From Auxenochlorella pyrenoidosa (taxonomy: Eukaryota > Chlorophyta > Trebouxiophyceae > Chlorellales > Chlorellaceae), in assembly GCA_001430745.1 (NCBI GenBank), contig KQ481993.1, positions 1,326,179-1,358,194 on the forward strand: DNA of 32,016 nt, read 5' to 3'. Positions 9,563 through 21,620 of the stretch are shown here, piece after piece. The translations under genes were made by a program, and so were the position numbers. The first letter of the stretch is position 1, and the number at the start of each line of letters is the position of its first letter. The notes beneath the pieces were generated by a model. The model saw only the letters and a list, made by a program, of their open reading frames with translations. It had not been told where the DNA came from and did no database searches.

Positions 9563-12500
9563 TCAGCAATCGAAGTGTGCCAGCACGTGCCAGGCCAGCA
9601 CCCAGGGCAAGTACACACGACAGCGCGCCTGGGCGCGGTGCAGCACCAGCGCAAAAGTGCGCAGCCGATCCTTATCCGCCTGCGGCAGGTGTGCCACCAG
9701 GTGCGCTGCCTGCTCGTGCGAGCGCTCCAGCGCGGTAGGCAGCGCGCGGCCCAGGCCGGGCAAGGCTGGCGGCACCAGCGCCCACTCATTTGCTGTCAAA
9801 GCGGTGCGGGCGATGATGAGATCGGCATAGAGGCCATGCATGATGGTACGGACAGCTCCGTAGGGAGGCAAGTGAAAGTAGAGAGCGGAGAGCACTGGGA
9901 GGGCAGGACCGGCCGCCAGCAGGCAGCGCGCCACCGCCGACCGCCTGGCATAGCACTGGGCAGAGCACAGCGCGCATGCGAGCGGGGTGCGCTGCAAGGC
10001 GTCCTCCATCTGTGCCGCCTGCGGCAGCGCTGCCACAAGCACGGCTGCCGCAGCAGCGTGCCCAGCCCAGGCGGCCATGTGCAAGGCTGTGCTGTGGGTG
10101 CCGTGGGTGACCCTGCTGGCGATGTCAGGGCCGGCGGTGGCCAGCAGCAGCTCCAGCGCCGCAGCCTGGCCACTCTGGGCTGCATAGTGGAGGGCTGTGT
10201 GGCCCACATTGGCGGCTGTTAGCGCCTGCGCTGCTGCATCGGGGGCGGCACCAAGCAGGGCCTGCATGGCTGGGACATGCCCGTTCTCAGCTGCCAGCAT
10301 CAGCGGGGTGACCCCCCGGCTGTCAGCTGCTACCACGGTTGCGGGTGCAGCTGCGGCAAGCAGCTGCAACGCCGCCATGTGCCCCTGCGCCGCCGCAGCA
10401 TGCATGGGCACGCTGCCTCGCCCATCTGCCATAGCTGCCTCAGCTGGGAAGGCGGCCAGCAGCAGCTGCAGCACAGCCACGCTGCCGCTCGCCGCAGCCT
10501 TGTGGATTGGCCGTGTCCCATCATGTGCAGCATGCTGCGCAGTGTGCGGGAAACGCTCCAGCAGCATGCGCACGACTGCTTCGCAGCGATGGCCACAGGC
10601 CACGTGCAGCGGCAGCAGGCCCTGGGATGTGGGCGCCGCAGCAATCGTAGCAGCTGCCTCGCCAGCGGCATCAAGCATCAGGCGAGCGCACCCTGTGCAG
10701 CCCGACTGCGCCGCGCTGTGCAGAGGAGTGAACCCATTCTCGTCAGGCACATGCAGCACAGCAGGGGCCGCAGCAACAAGCAGCCCAACTGCTGCAGGCT
10801 GGCTGAACAGTGCCGCAAGCTGCAGTGGAGTATCGTTTTCCAGGGTCAAGGCCAGGGCTGTCTCCGGAGCTGCCGCCAGCAGCAGCTGCAGCACATCTAC
10901 ATGCCCCTCTTTGGCTGCTAAGTGGATTGGAAGAAGGCCCGAATTGCTGGCGCGATGGACACTGGCTGGTGTAAGGGACAGCAGCAGAGAAACCGCCTCT
11001 GCATGGCCATGTTCCGCCGCAATGTGCATGGGCGTGAAACCCTTTGCCGCTGCAGCTGAAGCAGTGGCCGGAGCTGCTGCGGCGAGTGTGCGCATGACGC
11101 CGACGTGCCCGTTCTGGGCTGCAAAGCAGAGCGGGGTATGCCCGGTACCGCTTTCTCGCGACTCTGCAGTGGCTGGCGCAGCCTCGAGAAGAACCCGCAC
11201 CGCAGCTGCATTCCCGTGCAGCGCTGCCTGGTGCAGCGGGCTGAGTCCGCTGGCACTTGCTGCCACTGCTGCCGCGGGCGCAGCAGCCAGCAGTGCGAGC
11301 ATCAGCTCGGCGCTGCCCAGCTCAGCCGCCAGGTGCACCGCTGTGAACCCTTCATGGTCTGGCACACTGACCGCACCGGGAGCTGCAGCCAGCAGCAGCT
11401 CGCAGGCGGCTGTGTGGCCGCGATGTGCCGCCACATGCAGCGGGAGCTGGCCCAAGCTGTCTGCCTGAGCAGCCGTGGCAGGGGCAGCCGACAGCAGCAA
11501 GCGCAGCAGCTCAACGCTACCGCTCTCTGCTGCAAACATTGTAGGGGTTGCGCCCTGCCTGTTCCGGCTGCTCGCTGCCTCCGGGGCTGCAGCCAGCAGG
11601 GTTGCAGCAACATCTACCTTGCCGTTTGCGGCTGCAACATGAAGTGGCAGCAGGCCATGCTCTGTGGGCACTGTAAGCGCCGCAGGGCAGGCGGCAATCA
11701 ATGCCTGCACTGCTGGTACAGTGCTCATCTGACAGGCAAATGCAAGCGCCGTCCACTGCCTCCCGTCTGTCTGCAGCGCTGCGCCGTCGACTGCTGCCAG
11801 GGCCTGGAGCGCCGGCAGGTGGGCTGTCGTGCCAGCAATGTAGGCCAGGAGGTGCAGCGGCGAGAGGCCGTTGGCATCCGCCGTCAGGGCTGCAGCTGGG
11901 CTGGCCGCCAGCAGCGCCAGGACCACTTCGGAGATGCTGCCAGCAAACTCATCCAGTGCTGCCTGGTCCACTTCTGGATCATCAGCCATGCCGTGCCAGC
12001 CCTCCACAAAGGCAGCAGCAGCTACCAGCAGCGGGCTGCCGCGGTCTGGATCCTCGACACAGGCCAGCTGCGGCGCGGCCTGCAGCAGCAGGCGCACCAC
12101 CTCCGGGCGCAGCAAGTAGGCTGCTTGGTGGAGCGGGGTCCAAGGCCCAGCCAGCAAAGCCGCTGGCGAGACGGCCAGCAGCAGCCGCATCGCCTCGAGT
12201 TGCTCATTCTCAACGGCTGTGTGGAGCGGCGTGAGGCCCCAGTAGTCTGCACCTACTGCCTGCGGCGCCAGGGCCAGCAGGAGCTGCAGCAGGCAGCAGT
12301 GGCTCAGCGCCGCCGCGCCATGCGCCAGCCTGCGGCCGGCGTCCGCATCCGCATACACCTCAGCCCTTCGGTCTGCAGGGGGCATGGGTGACGGGGCAGC
12401 AAAATCGGGCATGAAGGTGGTCGCCGGAGGTGCATCCCACAGCACCCTTATTGTGGACAATCACTGGCAACTGCCACGCATCCTGCCATCTGCTTACCCC

Positions 12501-13275
12501 CCACTCACTTATGCGGAGGGGACTGCAATCGTACTCCGAGCAGGCTTGGAGCTGCTGTGCCAGCTCGGCCAGTGGGAGGGCCAAAAGCTCAGCGGCCACA
12601 GCCCCAGGCAGCTGCAGGCTGCCAGCCAGGGAGCACGGAAGAACATTCGGGCAAGGATAATCTGGGGGTGAAACGAGAGTAGCTGGGTGCCTGCTCATGT
12701 AAGGCGGCGGCTGGCAGACTCACAGACGGCAAGGCGCCGGCGCCGGCTGGCCTCCACAGGACCCACCTTGCTCCCGCTCTGCCAAGGTGCCGACCACTGC
12801 GCAAGTGCAGCCTCTCCAAGGGCTGCCCTGCGTCCAGCGCAGCCTTGACTGCAAGGGTGGCGGGTGTGATGCAGCGTTCATTACCTGGCGTTCGCGCAGC
12901 TGTAACGGGCATGCTGTTACCCTCCCGTGGCCGCTGCACCCCTGCAATGCCAGCCCTGCGCCCCCACTCACCTGCCAGCATGTCGCACACCAGGTGTGCC
13001 TCGCCCTCTGTCAGCAGCGCATCCACCAGGTGCTCGGCGCCGCCATGGGAGAGCGCCACCTGGTGAGCGGGCGGGGGCAGGCAGCGGCGGCGAGGCGGCG
13101 GCGTTGAGGCACATTCAGAGGAAGGGAGACGATGAGTGCAGCTTCAAAAGCAATGGCCATTAGGCTGTAACTTCGGCAGATGTGTGTAAGGGCTATGAGC
13201 AGAGCTGCTTGTCAAACCTGCTGCCCTCACCTGCGGGCCATCGGCCGTCTGCCTAACCTCGGCCTGGCCTGGCAT
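9563..13275 (-). CDS. Large ankyrin-repeat protein
   Basis: Five exons: 13275-13231, 13059-12972, 12848-12767, 12618-12509, 12372-9563; 1044 aa. The first four exons are short and encode a non-repetitive N terminus of about 108 residues that I do not recognise. The last exon, 2810 bases, carries about 22 ankyrin repeats (roughly residues 155-930), with units such as GLLPLHVAAANGKVDVAATL, and most units close with a Leu/Ala-rich helix ending in AAP. The last 140 or so residues are not repeats (HLPPYGAVRTIMHG, ending HVLAHFDC). No membrane segment, SOCS box or enzyme domain is visible, so the likely role is protein binding, partner unknown. Exon 5 begins at an acceptor (CTGCAG at 12378-12373) that matches the preceding phase; an apparent earlier start near 12460 lies in an intron. 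The ATG at 13275 is the best start seen, but a further 5' exon is possible. Confidence 0.85.
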
Positions 13276-13488
13276 GGAGAGGCAGGAGGGCGAGCAGCAG
13301 AGCGCTGGACAGGCAAAGTCAAAAACGTCCGTCACTGCAGAACAGCACCAGCGAGCCCTGAGGCTTCAGTCCGGCTCTGAACAGGGAGGATGCTGCTCTG
13401 ACTCAAAGCATTGGACGCCAGGAGCAGAAAGCTGCTGAGAGGTTTGCAAGCAGGAAAGTGGAGGACCTCTGGATGGGCAGCGTCTCCC
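13276..13488. promoter_or_regulatory. Bidirectional promoter candidate
   Basis: Only 213 bases separate the divergent starts of the ankyrin gene (minus) and the small unrecognised gene (plus). Both promoters and 5' UTRs must fit here if the starts are right. No TATA box is evident. Confidence 0.4.
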
Positions 13489-14365
13489 ATGAGCTATGTC
13501 TCGACCTCTCTCGCAATGCCGCTGCCGGCTTTGCGCCCCCTGTGGACAGCTATGGGTGCTTGCCGCGGCCTCCGCGGCAGCGCCGCTGCGGCCGGCAGCC
13601 CTGCTGCAGGCGCCGCGGACCCCACAGGAGGCAGCCAGGAGCGACCAGCTGACGCAGCAGGGCCTCTGGCACAGAGACCCTGTATATGGTGCAGGCGCTG
13701 GCCAGCCATGGCGCCTGGCAGCGGGCTGACCGACCCAGCCGCGCCGGATGTGCCGCTGCCCCTGCTGCAGCGTGCCTCGCAGGCGGTGCAGGTGCGGGAA
13801 AGCAGCGCAGCTGGCAGGCCTCATGTGTGACCCATTGCCAGAGCAGGAGCCCAGCACCCAAATGCGCTATGCAGAGGGGTCGCTGGTACGACGCCGCTCT
13901 GTGTCTAGGACGCGCCGATGCGCCCTCTGCCCGAGACGCGGGGCCGCGCCTACCACTATGTCGAGGACAGCGCACGGGCTGTGGTGACAGAGCAGCAGGC
14001 CCAGGGCACGGGGCTGCCGGGCCTGGAGTCCATGTGATTCGGGGGACAGCTTGATGGGTGTAAAAGGGGTCGCAGGGGGCGGTGCTGGGGTGCCTGCTCG
14101 GCTCCCCAGCGCCCGCGCACTCCTCCAGCTCAGCCAGTGCTCAGTGCTCTGGTTTTTGATTGCCAACTTCTGCCCACCCCCAGCCTCCCTCTGCAGGTAT
14201 GCACCGACAGAGGAGGCGGGGGATGCCATCACTGCCCTCCGCAACTGGCACTTTTCAAACCGCGCCGAGGAGAAGGCGCCGCAGCGGGACGAGGGGGCCA
14301 GCCGCGGAGACGAGGCGGCAGCTGGGACGACCCTGAAACTCCTCCGAGCATCAGTGTGCTGTTGA
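13489..14365 (+). CDS. Unrecognised protein, possible organelle-targeted
   Basis: Three exons: 13489-13791, 13909-14033, 14197-14365; 198 aa. The joins are good: a GTG-type donor after CAG, a pyrimidine-rich acceptor ending TCTAG, and a phase-2 donor ATGTGATT joined to CTCTGCAG. The N terminus (MSYVSTSLAMPLPALRPLW, then Ala/Gly/Arg-rich) lacks acidic residues and could be a mitochondrial or plastid transit peptide. The likely mature part contains ETRGRAYHYVEDSARAV, then LESMYAPTEEAGDAITAL and RNWHFSNRAEEKAP, a polar, charged, probably helical region. I cannot assign a family. An internal in-frame ATG at 13708 in a good context is an alternative start, giving 125 aa without the presumed transit peptide. 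The gene converges with Cactin at its 3' end. Confidence 0.5.
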
Positions 14366-14832
14366 CTGCATGCCGCACTGTCGTGTCGAAACCTTCGTGT
14401 TACTTGTCGGGATCAGCAGTGCATGAACGCGAGTCATGGCAGGGCGTAAGGGGTCCATAAACAGTGGCAAGCGCACGCAACGGCGCAGTGAGGCATCAGC
14501 GGCACAGAAAAAAATCACCCGTGCGGACCTTGTGTGTGCATATGCCTTACAGGTCCTTGCACCCTGGCCTGCCAGCCTTCTGCTGCTGCACTGGCTGCCC
14601 GGAATCTGCGTGACGATTGCAGCAAGCGTATCCCGGCACACGCTTGTTGCATTTCCAAATCGCAATGGAGTCCCAGATTAACGGCGGAATATGTCGCACA
14701 GGCGTCAGCCTCAAGTCCAACAGCAGGCTCAAGGCACACAACGCAGAGCAAGGCGGTGGCCCAGCGCAGGAGCGTGGGCAGCTGCCCGCCTTGGGCAGCG
14801 CTTTGCCGCCGCGCCCCGCCGCGCCGCCGGCT
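14366..14832. other. Convergent 3' intergenic region
   Basis: A 467-base region between the stops of the plus-strand small gene and Cactin. It should hold both 3' UTRs. A TGTAA motif for Cactin is listed separately; none was seen for the plus gene. Confidence 0.6.
14547..14551 (-). terminator. Candidate poly(A) signal TGTAA of Cactin
   Basis: TGTAA on the minus strand, 282 bases past the Cactin stop codon at 14833-14835, a plausible 3' UTR length for a green alga. Confidence 0.35.
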
Positions 14833-17800
14833 CTACCGGCGGTAGCGCTGGCGCTTGAAGTTGAAGTACAGGTGCAGGATGCCGCGCTCGAACACGCACT
14901 TGAAGCCGCGCTTGTGGTTGTACTCCCTGGGGTGGGGATGGGGGGTGGGGGGGTGGGGCACAGGGGTAAGGTGGGGTTAATGCCAGCAGCGAGGCTCACA
15001 AAGGGCCGCACTGCAGCCCGCCAGCACGTGCGCGCATTTACACACTCCCGGCACGCGGGGTTGCGCATCAGCATGACAGTCGGGACAGGGCCACCAGCGC
15101 TTGGTTGACCCAGCAGCAGAAGACAGCAGAGCGGCGCGCTAGGCCCCCTCCACCTGCCCCCCNCCCNNNNNNNNNNNNNNNNNNNNNNNNNNNNNNNNNN
15201 NNNNNNNNNNNNNNNNNNNNNNNNNNNNNNNNNNNNNNNNNNNNNNNNNNNNNNNNNNNNNNNNNNNNNNNNNNNNNNNNNNNNNNNNNNNNNNNNNNNN
15301 NNNNNNNNNNNNNNNNNNNNNNNNNNNNNNNNNNNNNNNNNNNNNNNNNNNNNNNNNNNNNNNNNNNNNNNNNNNNNNNNNNNNNNNNNNNNNNNNNNNN
15401 NNNNNNNNNNNNNNNNNNNNNNNNNNNNNNNNNNNNNNNNNNNNNNNNNNNNNNNNNNNNNNNNNNNNNNNNNNNNNNNNNNNNNNNNNNNNNNNNNNNN
15501 NNNNNNNNNNNNNNNNNNNNNNNNNNNNNNNNNNNNNNNNNNNNNNNNNNNNNNNNNNNNNNNNNNNNNNNNNNNNNNNNNNNNNNNNNNNNNNNNNNNN
15601 NNNNNNNNNNNNNNNNNNNNNNNNNNNNNNNNNNNNNNNNNNNNNNNNNNNNNNNNNNNNNNNNNNNNNNNNNNNNNNNNNNNNNNNNNNNNNNNNNNNN
15701 NNNNNNNNNNNNNNNNNNNNNNNNNNNNNNNNNNNNNNNNNNNNNNNNNNNNNNNNNNNNNNNNNNNNNNNNNNNNNNNNNNNNNNNNNNNNNNNNNNNN
15801 NNNNNNNNNNNNNNNNNNNNNNNNNNNNNNNNNNNNNNNNNNNNNNNNNNNNNNNNNNNNNNNNNNNNNNNNNNNNNNNNNNNNNNNNNNNNNNNNNNNN
15901 NNNNNNNNNNNNNNNNNNNNNNNNNNNNNNNNNNNNNNNNNNNNNNNNNNNNNNNNNNNNNNNNNNNNNNNNNNNNNNNNNNNNNNNNNNNNNNNNNNNN
16001 NNNNNNNNNNNNNNNNNNNNNNNNNNNNNNNNNNNNNNNNNNNNNNNNNNNNNNNNNNNNNNNNNNNNNNNNNNNNNNNNNNNNNNNNNNNNNNNNNNNN
16101 NNNNNNNNNNNNNNNNNNNNNNNNNNNNNNNNNNNNNNNNNNNNNNNNNNNNNNNNNNNNNNNCCGCGCCCGCGCCCGCAGCGGCGGGCGGGCAGGGCCG
16201 GGGCCGGCGCGCGCACCTGCACCGTCTTGGGCGGCGGGTTGTCTCCGTCGTAGTGCGTCTGGTTGTACTTGTTCCACTCGTACCCAGTGTGCACGCGGTT
16301 GAAGTACTTGGGGCGGCGGGGCCGGTACTTCTCGTGCCACCAGTACACCTGCGCGCGCGGTGTGGGCGGGGCGGGGAGGCGTCCTCTGTGCCTTGCTGGT
16401 CTGTGGCGGCATGCTCGGCCAGGCCGGCGGCGCTAGTGCAGGGGCCGCAAGACCGTGCACAGCAAGCGCCCCGCCAAGCGCGCTATGCCCGCTGCGCCAC
16501 CCCACTCCAACCCGGAGCCGTAACCACATCGCCCCACCCACCTGCGAGTCAGCGTCTGGCAGGCGGACCTCCCCCCCAAAGGGCGCGTCCCCAGAGGTGC
16601 CCAGGTCGCCCATCATGCGGTCGGCGGTGGCCCGGAAGGCCGCCTCCCCAGGCGCCTCCTCCTCCTTCTCCTTCTCCGCCTCCTGCAGCCAGAGGGGCAG
16701 GGTGCCAGGGGGATTGGGCTGGGCTTGAGGCCCTGAACTCGATGCTTCTGCAGCATTGCAGATGGGATTGCAGCCTTGCAGCCAGCCAGCCCCCCCTCGT
16801 GCACTCACCCCTCCTGCGGCACGCTGCAGCCCGCCGCGCCCGCCGCTGAGCGGCGCCGCCTGCGCCAGGAAGCGCGTGGCCGCGCCGCCGCCGCCCATGA
16901 GCCGGTGCGCCTCTGCAAAGCACCGGGGGGGCGCAGTGCAGGCCGGGGAATCAGCCTTTGCTGAGCTTCTTCTTCTTGATCACCCATGGCTGGCAACGTG
17001 GCGCTGTGAGGCAGGCAGGGGCCAGGACCACACAGCACGACAATGCACAGGCACGCAGCTGCGCTTCAGGCAGCCCGGGGGGACATGCAGGAGGCTGCGG
17101 CGGCGGCGCAGCAGGCGCAGCGGGCCCAGCGCAGGGGGGCCACCAGCCTCACCTCCCGGCCGCGCGGTGACGCGGCGGAACAGCCGGTCCGCGGCGGCCT
17201 GGGCGGGGCGGGCGGCAGCCTGGGCTGCCGCCACCTCGCGGTACCGCTGGGCCTCCTTGTACTTGACCTGGGGCAGGCGGGGCGGGGTGGGGAGGTGCAC
17301 AGGCAGGTGTGTGTGGGGTGGGTGTGGGTGTGTGTGTGTGTAAGGGGGTTGGCGGGGGAGTTGCCTGGGCCTGGGCGTGCACCGAGGGCGCGTGAAGACA
17401 GGCGGCGCAGCTCCCCAACCAGGCATGGAGGAGCAGGCGCTGCCGCCAGCAAGCGCTGGCGCAGGCACGCCGAGGGAGCAGAAACCAAAATGTGCGAAGG
17501 CCAACCGCGGGCCTGCCTGCCTGCCGCCGCCCGCTGCACCCCACCTGTGCGCGCATGAGGTCCACTAGCCGCCGGTCCTCCTCCTCGGGAACGACGTCCT
17601 GCCCCGCGTACGCGGTGGGCGGCAGCGGCGCGGGCGAGTAGAGCCCCGGCTCGCGCTTGCTATGGTCTGCTTGGCAGGGGAGGGGAGGCCGGGGTGGCAC
17701 GCAGATTGGCAGTCAGGGAGCAGCAGCGCCATCCATGCAGACGGCGCATGCAAAAAGGCAGAGGCAAGGGTGCCTCTTCCAGCTCGTGGCGCCGCCGGCA

Positions 17801-20559
17801 GCGCGCGCCCCAACCAGAGCAGCTGCCAGGCCTGCATGCTCCATGTCCCTCTGCCTGCTGGCCATCCTTTTGATGGTGTGCAGGCCAGAAGAGATGTGCA
17901 CCTGCACCCACCGCACCAGCAAAGCTCCAAACCCAGACCATCACCCTGTGATCCGCCCCCCTGCCTTCCCCTACTCACCCTCCTGCTCGCCATCCGACAA
18001 GTCTTCCCAGCTGCGCGGCTCGCCTCGTGCCGCATCCTGCTGCCGATCCCGCGCCGGCTCCGCCGCCTGTGCAGCCGCAGTTGCTGCCGGCCCAGGTGCA
18101 CGGGCCAGGGCGAGGAGCTCTGCATCCAGCTCCTCCGGCTGCTCGCCCTCTGGCGCCCCCTCCTCCTCCTCGTCTGCAAGCTCTATCTCGTTGTCGTCTG
18201 CTGCCGCCGCCTGCGCCGCCGCCGCCTGCTCGGCAGTCGGCGCCGGGCGCTGCGCGCGCTCCGCCGGTACCGCCGCCTCCTCGGGATACTCCTCTGGCTC
18301 CTCCACCTCCTCCTGCTGCTGCTGCGCCCGCGCCTGCGCCGGCTGGCCAGCCTGCTCCCGCTCCTCGTCCGACCAGCCCATGGCGCCCCGAACATCCTCG
18401 CGCGCCATCATGCGCGCCAGGGACTGCTGCAGCATGTCTGCAGGCCGCGAGCAGGCGGGGGCGGGCATGCACAGTGCGCTCAGGTCGAGGGGAGAGGGGG
18501 AGCTGCAGCGGCACTGCCCAGCCTCCCAGCAGGCAGCTCCAGTAGGGAGTTCCAGCTCTTGGGTGGCGCAGCACCATGCCAAAAGTTGCGCAGCTGCAAA
18601 CAACATGCAGGGCAGGTGCTCGGGTGGTGCATCCCCGGGCAGCCTCACACATGTGCAGGGTCCCCGCCCCGCCGTGCGCGGCGCGGCCCCCCTTCCCCCC
18701 CGCCTTGCCTGCGTGGATCTCCCGCAGCCGCGCCTTGGCCTTGTGCAGCGCCAGGCGCTTGAGCACGGCCTGCCAGTACTCGGGGTCGGCAGCAGTACCG
18801 CTGTCCAGCTGCTCCTGGATGCCCGCCTCCAGCGCCAGCAGCTCGGCATGCCGCTTGCCTGCGGGGGAAGCCGGCCAGGAGGTGCACGCACGTGACATGC
18901 AGAACTGCACAGAAAAGGGCACGCACAAGGGGACGCAAGCGAGGTGCACCCAGGGGCCACTTGAGCTGCACCCAGGCTCAGCACGCACTCTGAAGCCCGC
19001 CCAGCCAGGCAGATCGCGGGCTCTGAGCAGGCCACACGCTTCTGCATTTAAGGCTGGAGTAGGCAGTGCACACCGGGAGTGGACGAAGCGCCCCACCTGC
19101 CAGCATCTCCTGCACGTCTGTGTCGATCGTCTCGTGCCAGCCCGCCTCGCGGACCTTGTACTTGGCTGGGATGGGCTCGCCGCGCAGGCTGCGGGGCAGG
19201 GCAGGAGGAGGGGTGGGTTAATTGGGGCGCTGCCAGGGTGTGGAAAGCAGGCGCGCTGCTTGGTGGCGGCAGGCGGGCGGCTCTCTGACTAGCACCGGCA
19301 CGGCACGGGAGCCGCCACCATGCACCCGCCGGGAGGCTCGGCAGGCGCAGGCAATGCTTGCATGCTGAGGCCGGGCGAACAGGCGCCGGCTGTACCCTCC
19401 ATCCCGGCCCTCCATGTCAGCTGCGGCGGCTCACTGTGCGCGGTCGATGTCCTCCTGCTTCTGCTGCTCGAACAGCTCGTGGGCGGTGAGCAGGTCAGCG
19501 GCGGCCCACCAGTCGCGGTGCAGCGCGTCGTGCTTGTCCAGCTCCTGCGCAGGGAGAAAAAGGGTGGGTGGGTGGGTGGGGGTGGGGGTGGGGGTGAGGG
19601 GCGCGTGTTAGTGTTTGCCCAAGTTTCAACTGCCTCAGGCTGCTCGCGCTTCGTGCGGGACTGCACACTGAACTCGCCACCGCATGACACGGCTGCACCC
19701 GACCGAGCTCGGGCGCTGTCGCCGCGCTGCCGACACTGCCGCTTCCCCACCTGGAAGGCAGCAATGTCGCTCTGCAGCTCCTTGAGCTCGCGCAGCGAGA
19801 GGCGCGTGATGATGGTCACCGGGTCCTCCTGCACCCAGGGCAGCAGCATGGGGGCAGCGCAAGGTGTTGCGGGCGCGGTGTGCTGCCAGGCAGGTGCACC
19901 CGTGCAGGCCCTGGGTCTGGTCGCCTGCAGGGCAGCGCTGCGGATGCAGAGCACGATATGCTAGTAGGAGGGGCGGAGGCGGGCTGGGCCTGAGCCAGGG
20001 CTCCGAGCTGCCCAGGGGGCGCCCACCTCCTCGGGGTCCAGCCCCTCGAGCGCAAACACGCAGTGCGCCAGCTGGTCCACCGCCTTGGGCCGCCCCGAGG
20101 CCAGCCGCTTCTGGGTGCGCGACTTGGCCTGCTCCAGGTGGAACTGCAAGGGGGGGGTAGGGGGGGGGGGGGGCGGGGATGTGCGTGTTGCGGGGCGGGG
20201 GAATGTGGGCGGTGGGTTGGGATGGGCGGGCAGGTCGTTAATTTGCGGGCACACTTGGCTGGGCACTGGCAGGGGGAAGGCCACTCGTGCACCCTTCCCA
20301 TTTGTTCGCCAGCGCTGCCGCCTCTGCGGCCACTGGCGTCGCCTCCTTGGAGTGCGGCCTGCGGCTGCCAGACCCTCGGCTCCAGGACTCCTCAAGCGGA
20401 GCCGGCCCGCCGGCAGCGCCCCGCCCAGACCCCGACACTCAGACTCCCAGGGTGGAGCCAATTCATGGGCAGGGCCCGCGCCTAGGAGGATGGGCTGGGC
20501 TGTACCAATGCACTGACAGCACGTGTGGGTGTCTTCCAGGTCCTGCACCGCGCCCCCCC

Positions 20560-20594
<35 letters not shown>

Positions 20595-21620
20595 CTCCTC
20601 CTCCTTCTTCTCCAGCTCCGCCGCCTCGGCGATGGCCCGCTCCCGCTGGATCAGCTCCAGCTCCTCCGCCATGGCAGCCCGCTCCGCCTCGCGCTGCTCC
20701 CGCCGCTTCTTCACCTTTTCAATCTCCTCCTGCGGCGGGGCACGGCGGGGTGGGGCCTTTAGACACAGCAAGGCGCGGGCCGCCCCATGTGCGCCCTTGC
20801 ATGCATTCCGAGCGTCTGGGAGAGGCGGCAGGGCGGCAGCAGCCGAGCAGCATCCTGCCCCTGAGCTAGGCTGCCACCGCGGGTCTGGCACCAGAGCGAC
20901 CCTGCTGTGCCTGACAACCCCTGAAGCACAGCAGCAGGCCGAGCAGCACCGACGGGCAGGCAACGGAGCAAAGCAGTGCCAACAGCGGCGGCAGGGGCGG
21001 GGAGCCCCCGCCGGCAGGCCGCGCGGCCGGCCCCGCTCACCAGGCGCTCCGCCTGGCGCCGCGCCTCGGCCTTGGCCGTCATGTCGCGCACGTCGCGCCC
21101 GCTCACGAGCTCCTTCTCGATCTTCTTGCCCCACACAAAGCGCTCGGTGAGGTTGGCATCGCCAAAAGGGTTGTCCTCATTTGTGTAGTCGATGCCCGTC
21201 ACCCGGTGCTTCTTCAGGTGCTGCGCCACCTTCTTGGCCTGCGGGCCGGGGCGCAGCGCGGGCGGGGAGCCAGTTGAGAAAGACAGGGCAGGGTCCAACG
21301 CAGGGCAGGGGTCAGAGACCTGCCAGTCGTGGTATGCAGCGGCGCCTAGCACGAGCCTGCACAGCTAGCAAGCAACTGTCAACGGGTTTTCCGACCAGCA
21401 GCGAAGGTCGCACGTCTGCATGCAGACCCTGCCAGCCTGCAGAGAGGGAATGCCGAGTGTGCGCGGCGGCTCTGCCAGCACGCACCAGCTTCTCGGCCTT
21501 GCGCCGCTTGTACTCCTCCTCATCGCTGCTGCTGCTGTCGGTGGATGAAGGGCTGCGCCGCCGCCGCTTCTTCTCCTTCTTTTCCTTTTTCTCCTTCTTC
21601 TCCTTCTTATGCTTGGCCAT
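14833..21620 (-). CDS. CACTIN: Cactin (splicing-associated protein), interrupted by gap
   Basis: Visible exons: 21620-21486, 21238-21041, 20729-20595, 20143-20027, 19828-19751, 19544-19435, 19188-19097, 18858-18709, 18437-17979, 17666-17545, 17267-17153, 16912-16809, 16682-16542, 16348-16217, then the last exon 14926-14833. About 727 residues are seen. Cactin is a nuclear protein tied to the spliceosome and to development and immunity in plants and animals. The N terminus is Lys/Arg/Ser-rich (MAKHKKEKKEKKEKK), typical of splicing factors; exon 3 is a charged coiled coil; exons 4-8 fit the Cactin middle domain (FHLEQAKSRTQKRL, YWQAVLKRLALHKAKARLRE). Exon 9 is long and Glu/Ala-rich. The C-terminal domain is diagnostic: KYRPRRPKYFNRVHTGYEW, NKYNQTHYDGDNPPPKTVQ, and the ending GILHLYFNFKRQRYRR. 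The segment between these lies in the N gap. Intron 8 has a GC donor (gcaagg). Confidence 0.95.
15167..16163. other. Assembly gap (N run)
   Basis: 997 ambiguous bases (plus a single N at 15163), bordered by C-rich and CG-rich sequence. In the family, 40-50 residues lie between the two visible C-terminal Cactin segments (the part like GYKFNIFYPDL...GPPYEDIAF), so at least one exon is hidden here. The last visible acceptor leaves a G that completes a Trp codon (TG/G), as expected for the REWEY region. Confidence 0.95.
20569..20594. repeat. AC/GT dinucleotide repeat at a splice donor
   Basis: About 13 AC units on plus. On the Cactin sense strand it is a GT repeat whose first GT is the donor of exon 3 (exon ends at 20595). 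The splice register is fixed by the reading frame, but nearby GTs could be used. Confidence 0.8.

Noticed and set aside
10197..12391. Two long plus-strand open frames (over 420 codons each) opposite the ankyrin exon
   Set aside because: They are mirror products of GC-rich ankyrin codons; the minus frame has clear repeat structure and the plus frames do not resemble any protein.
12406..12460. Start of the ankyrin protein at or near 12460
   Set aside because: The open frame there begins after a stop without an ATG at its start, and the region is intron; the acceptor at 12372 matches the phase of four upstream exons.
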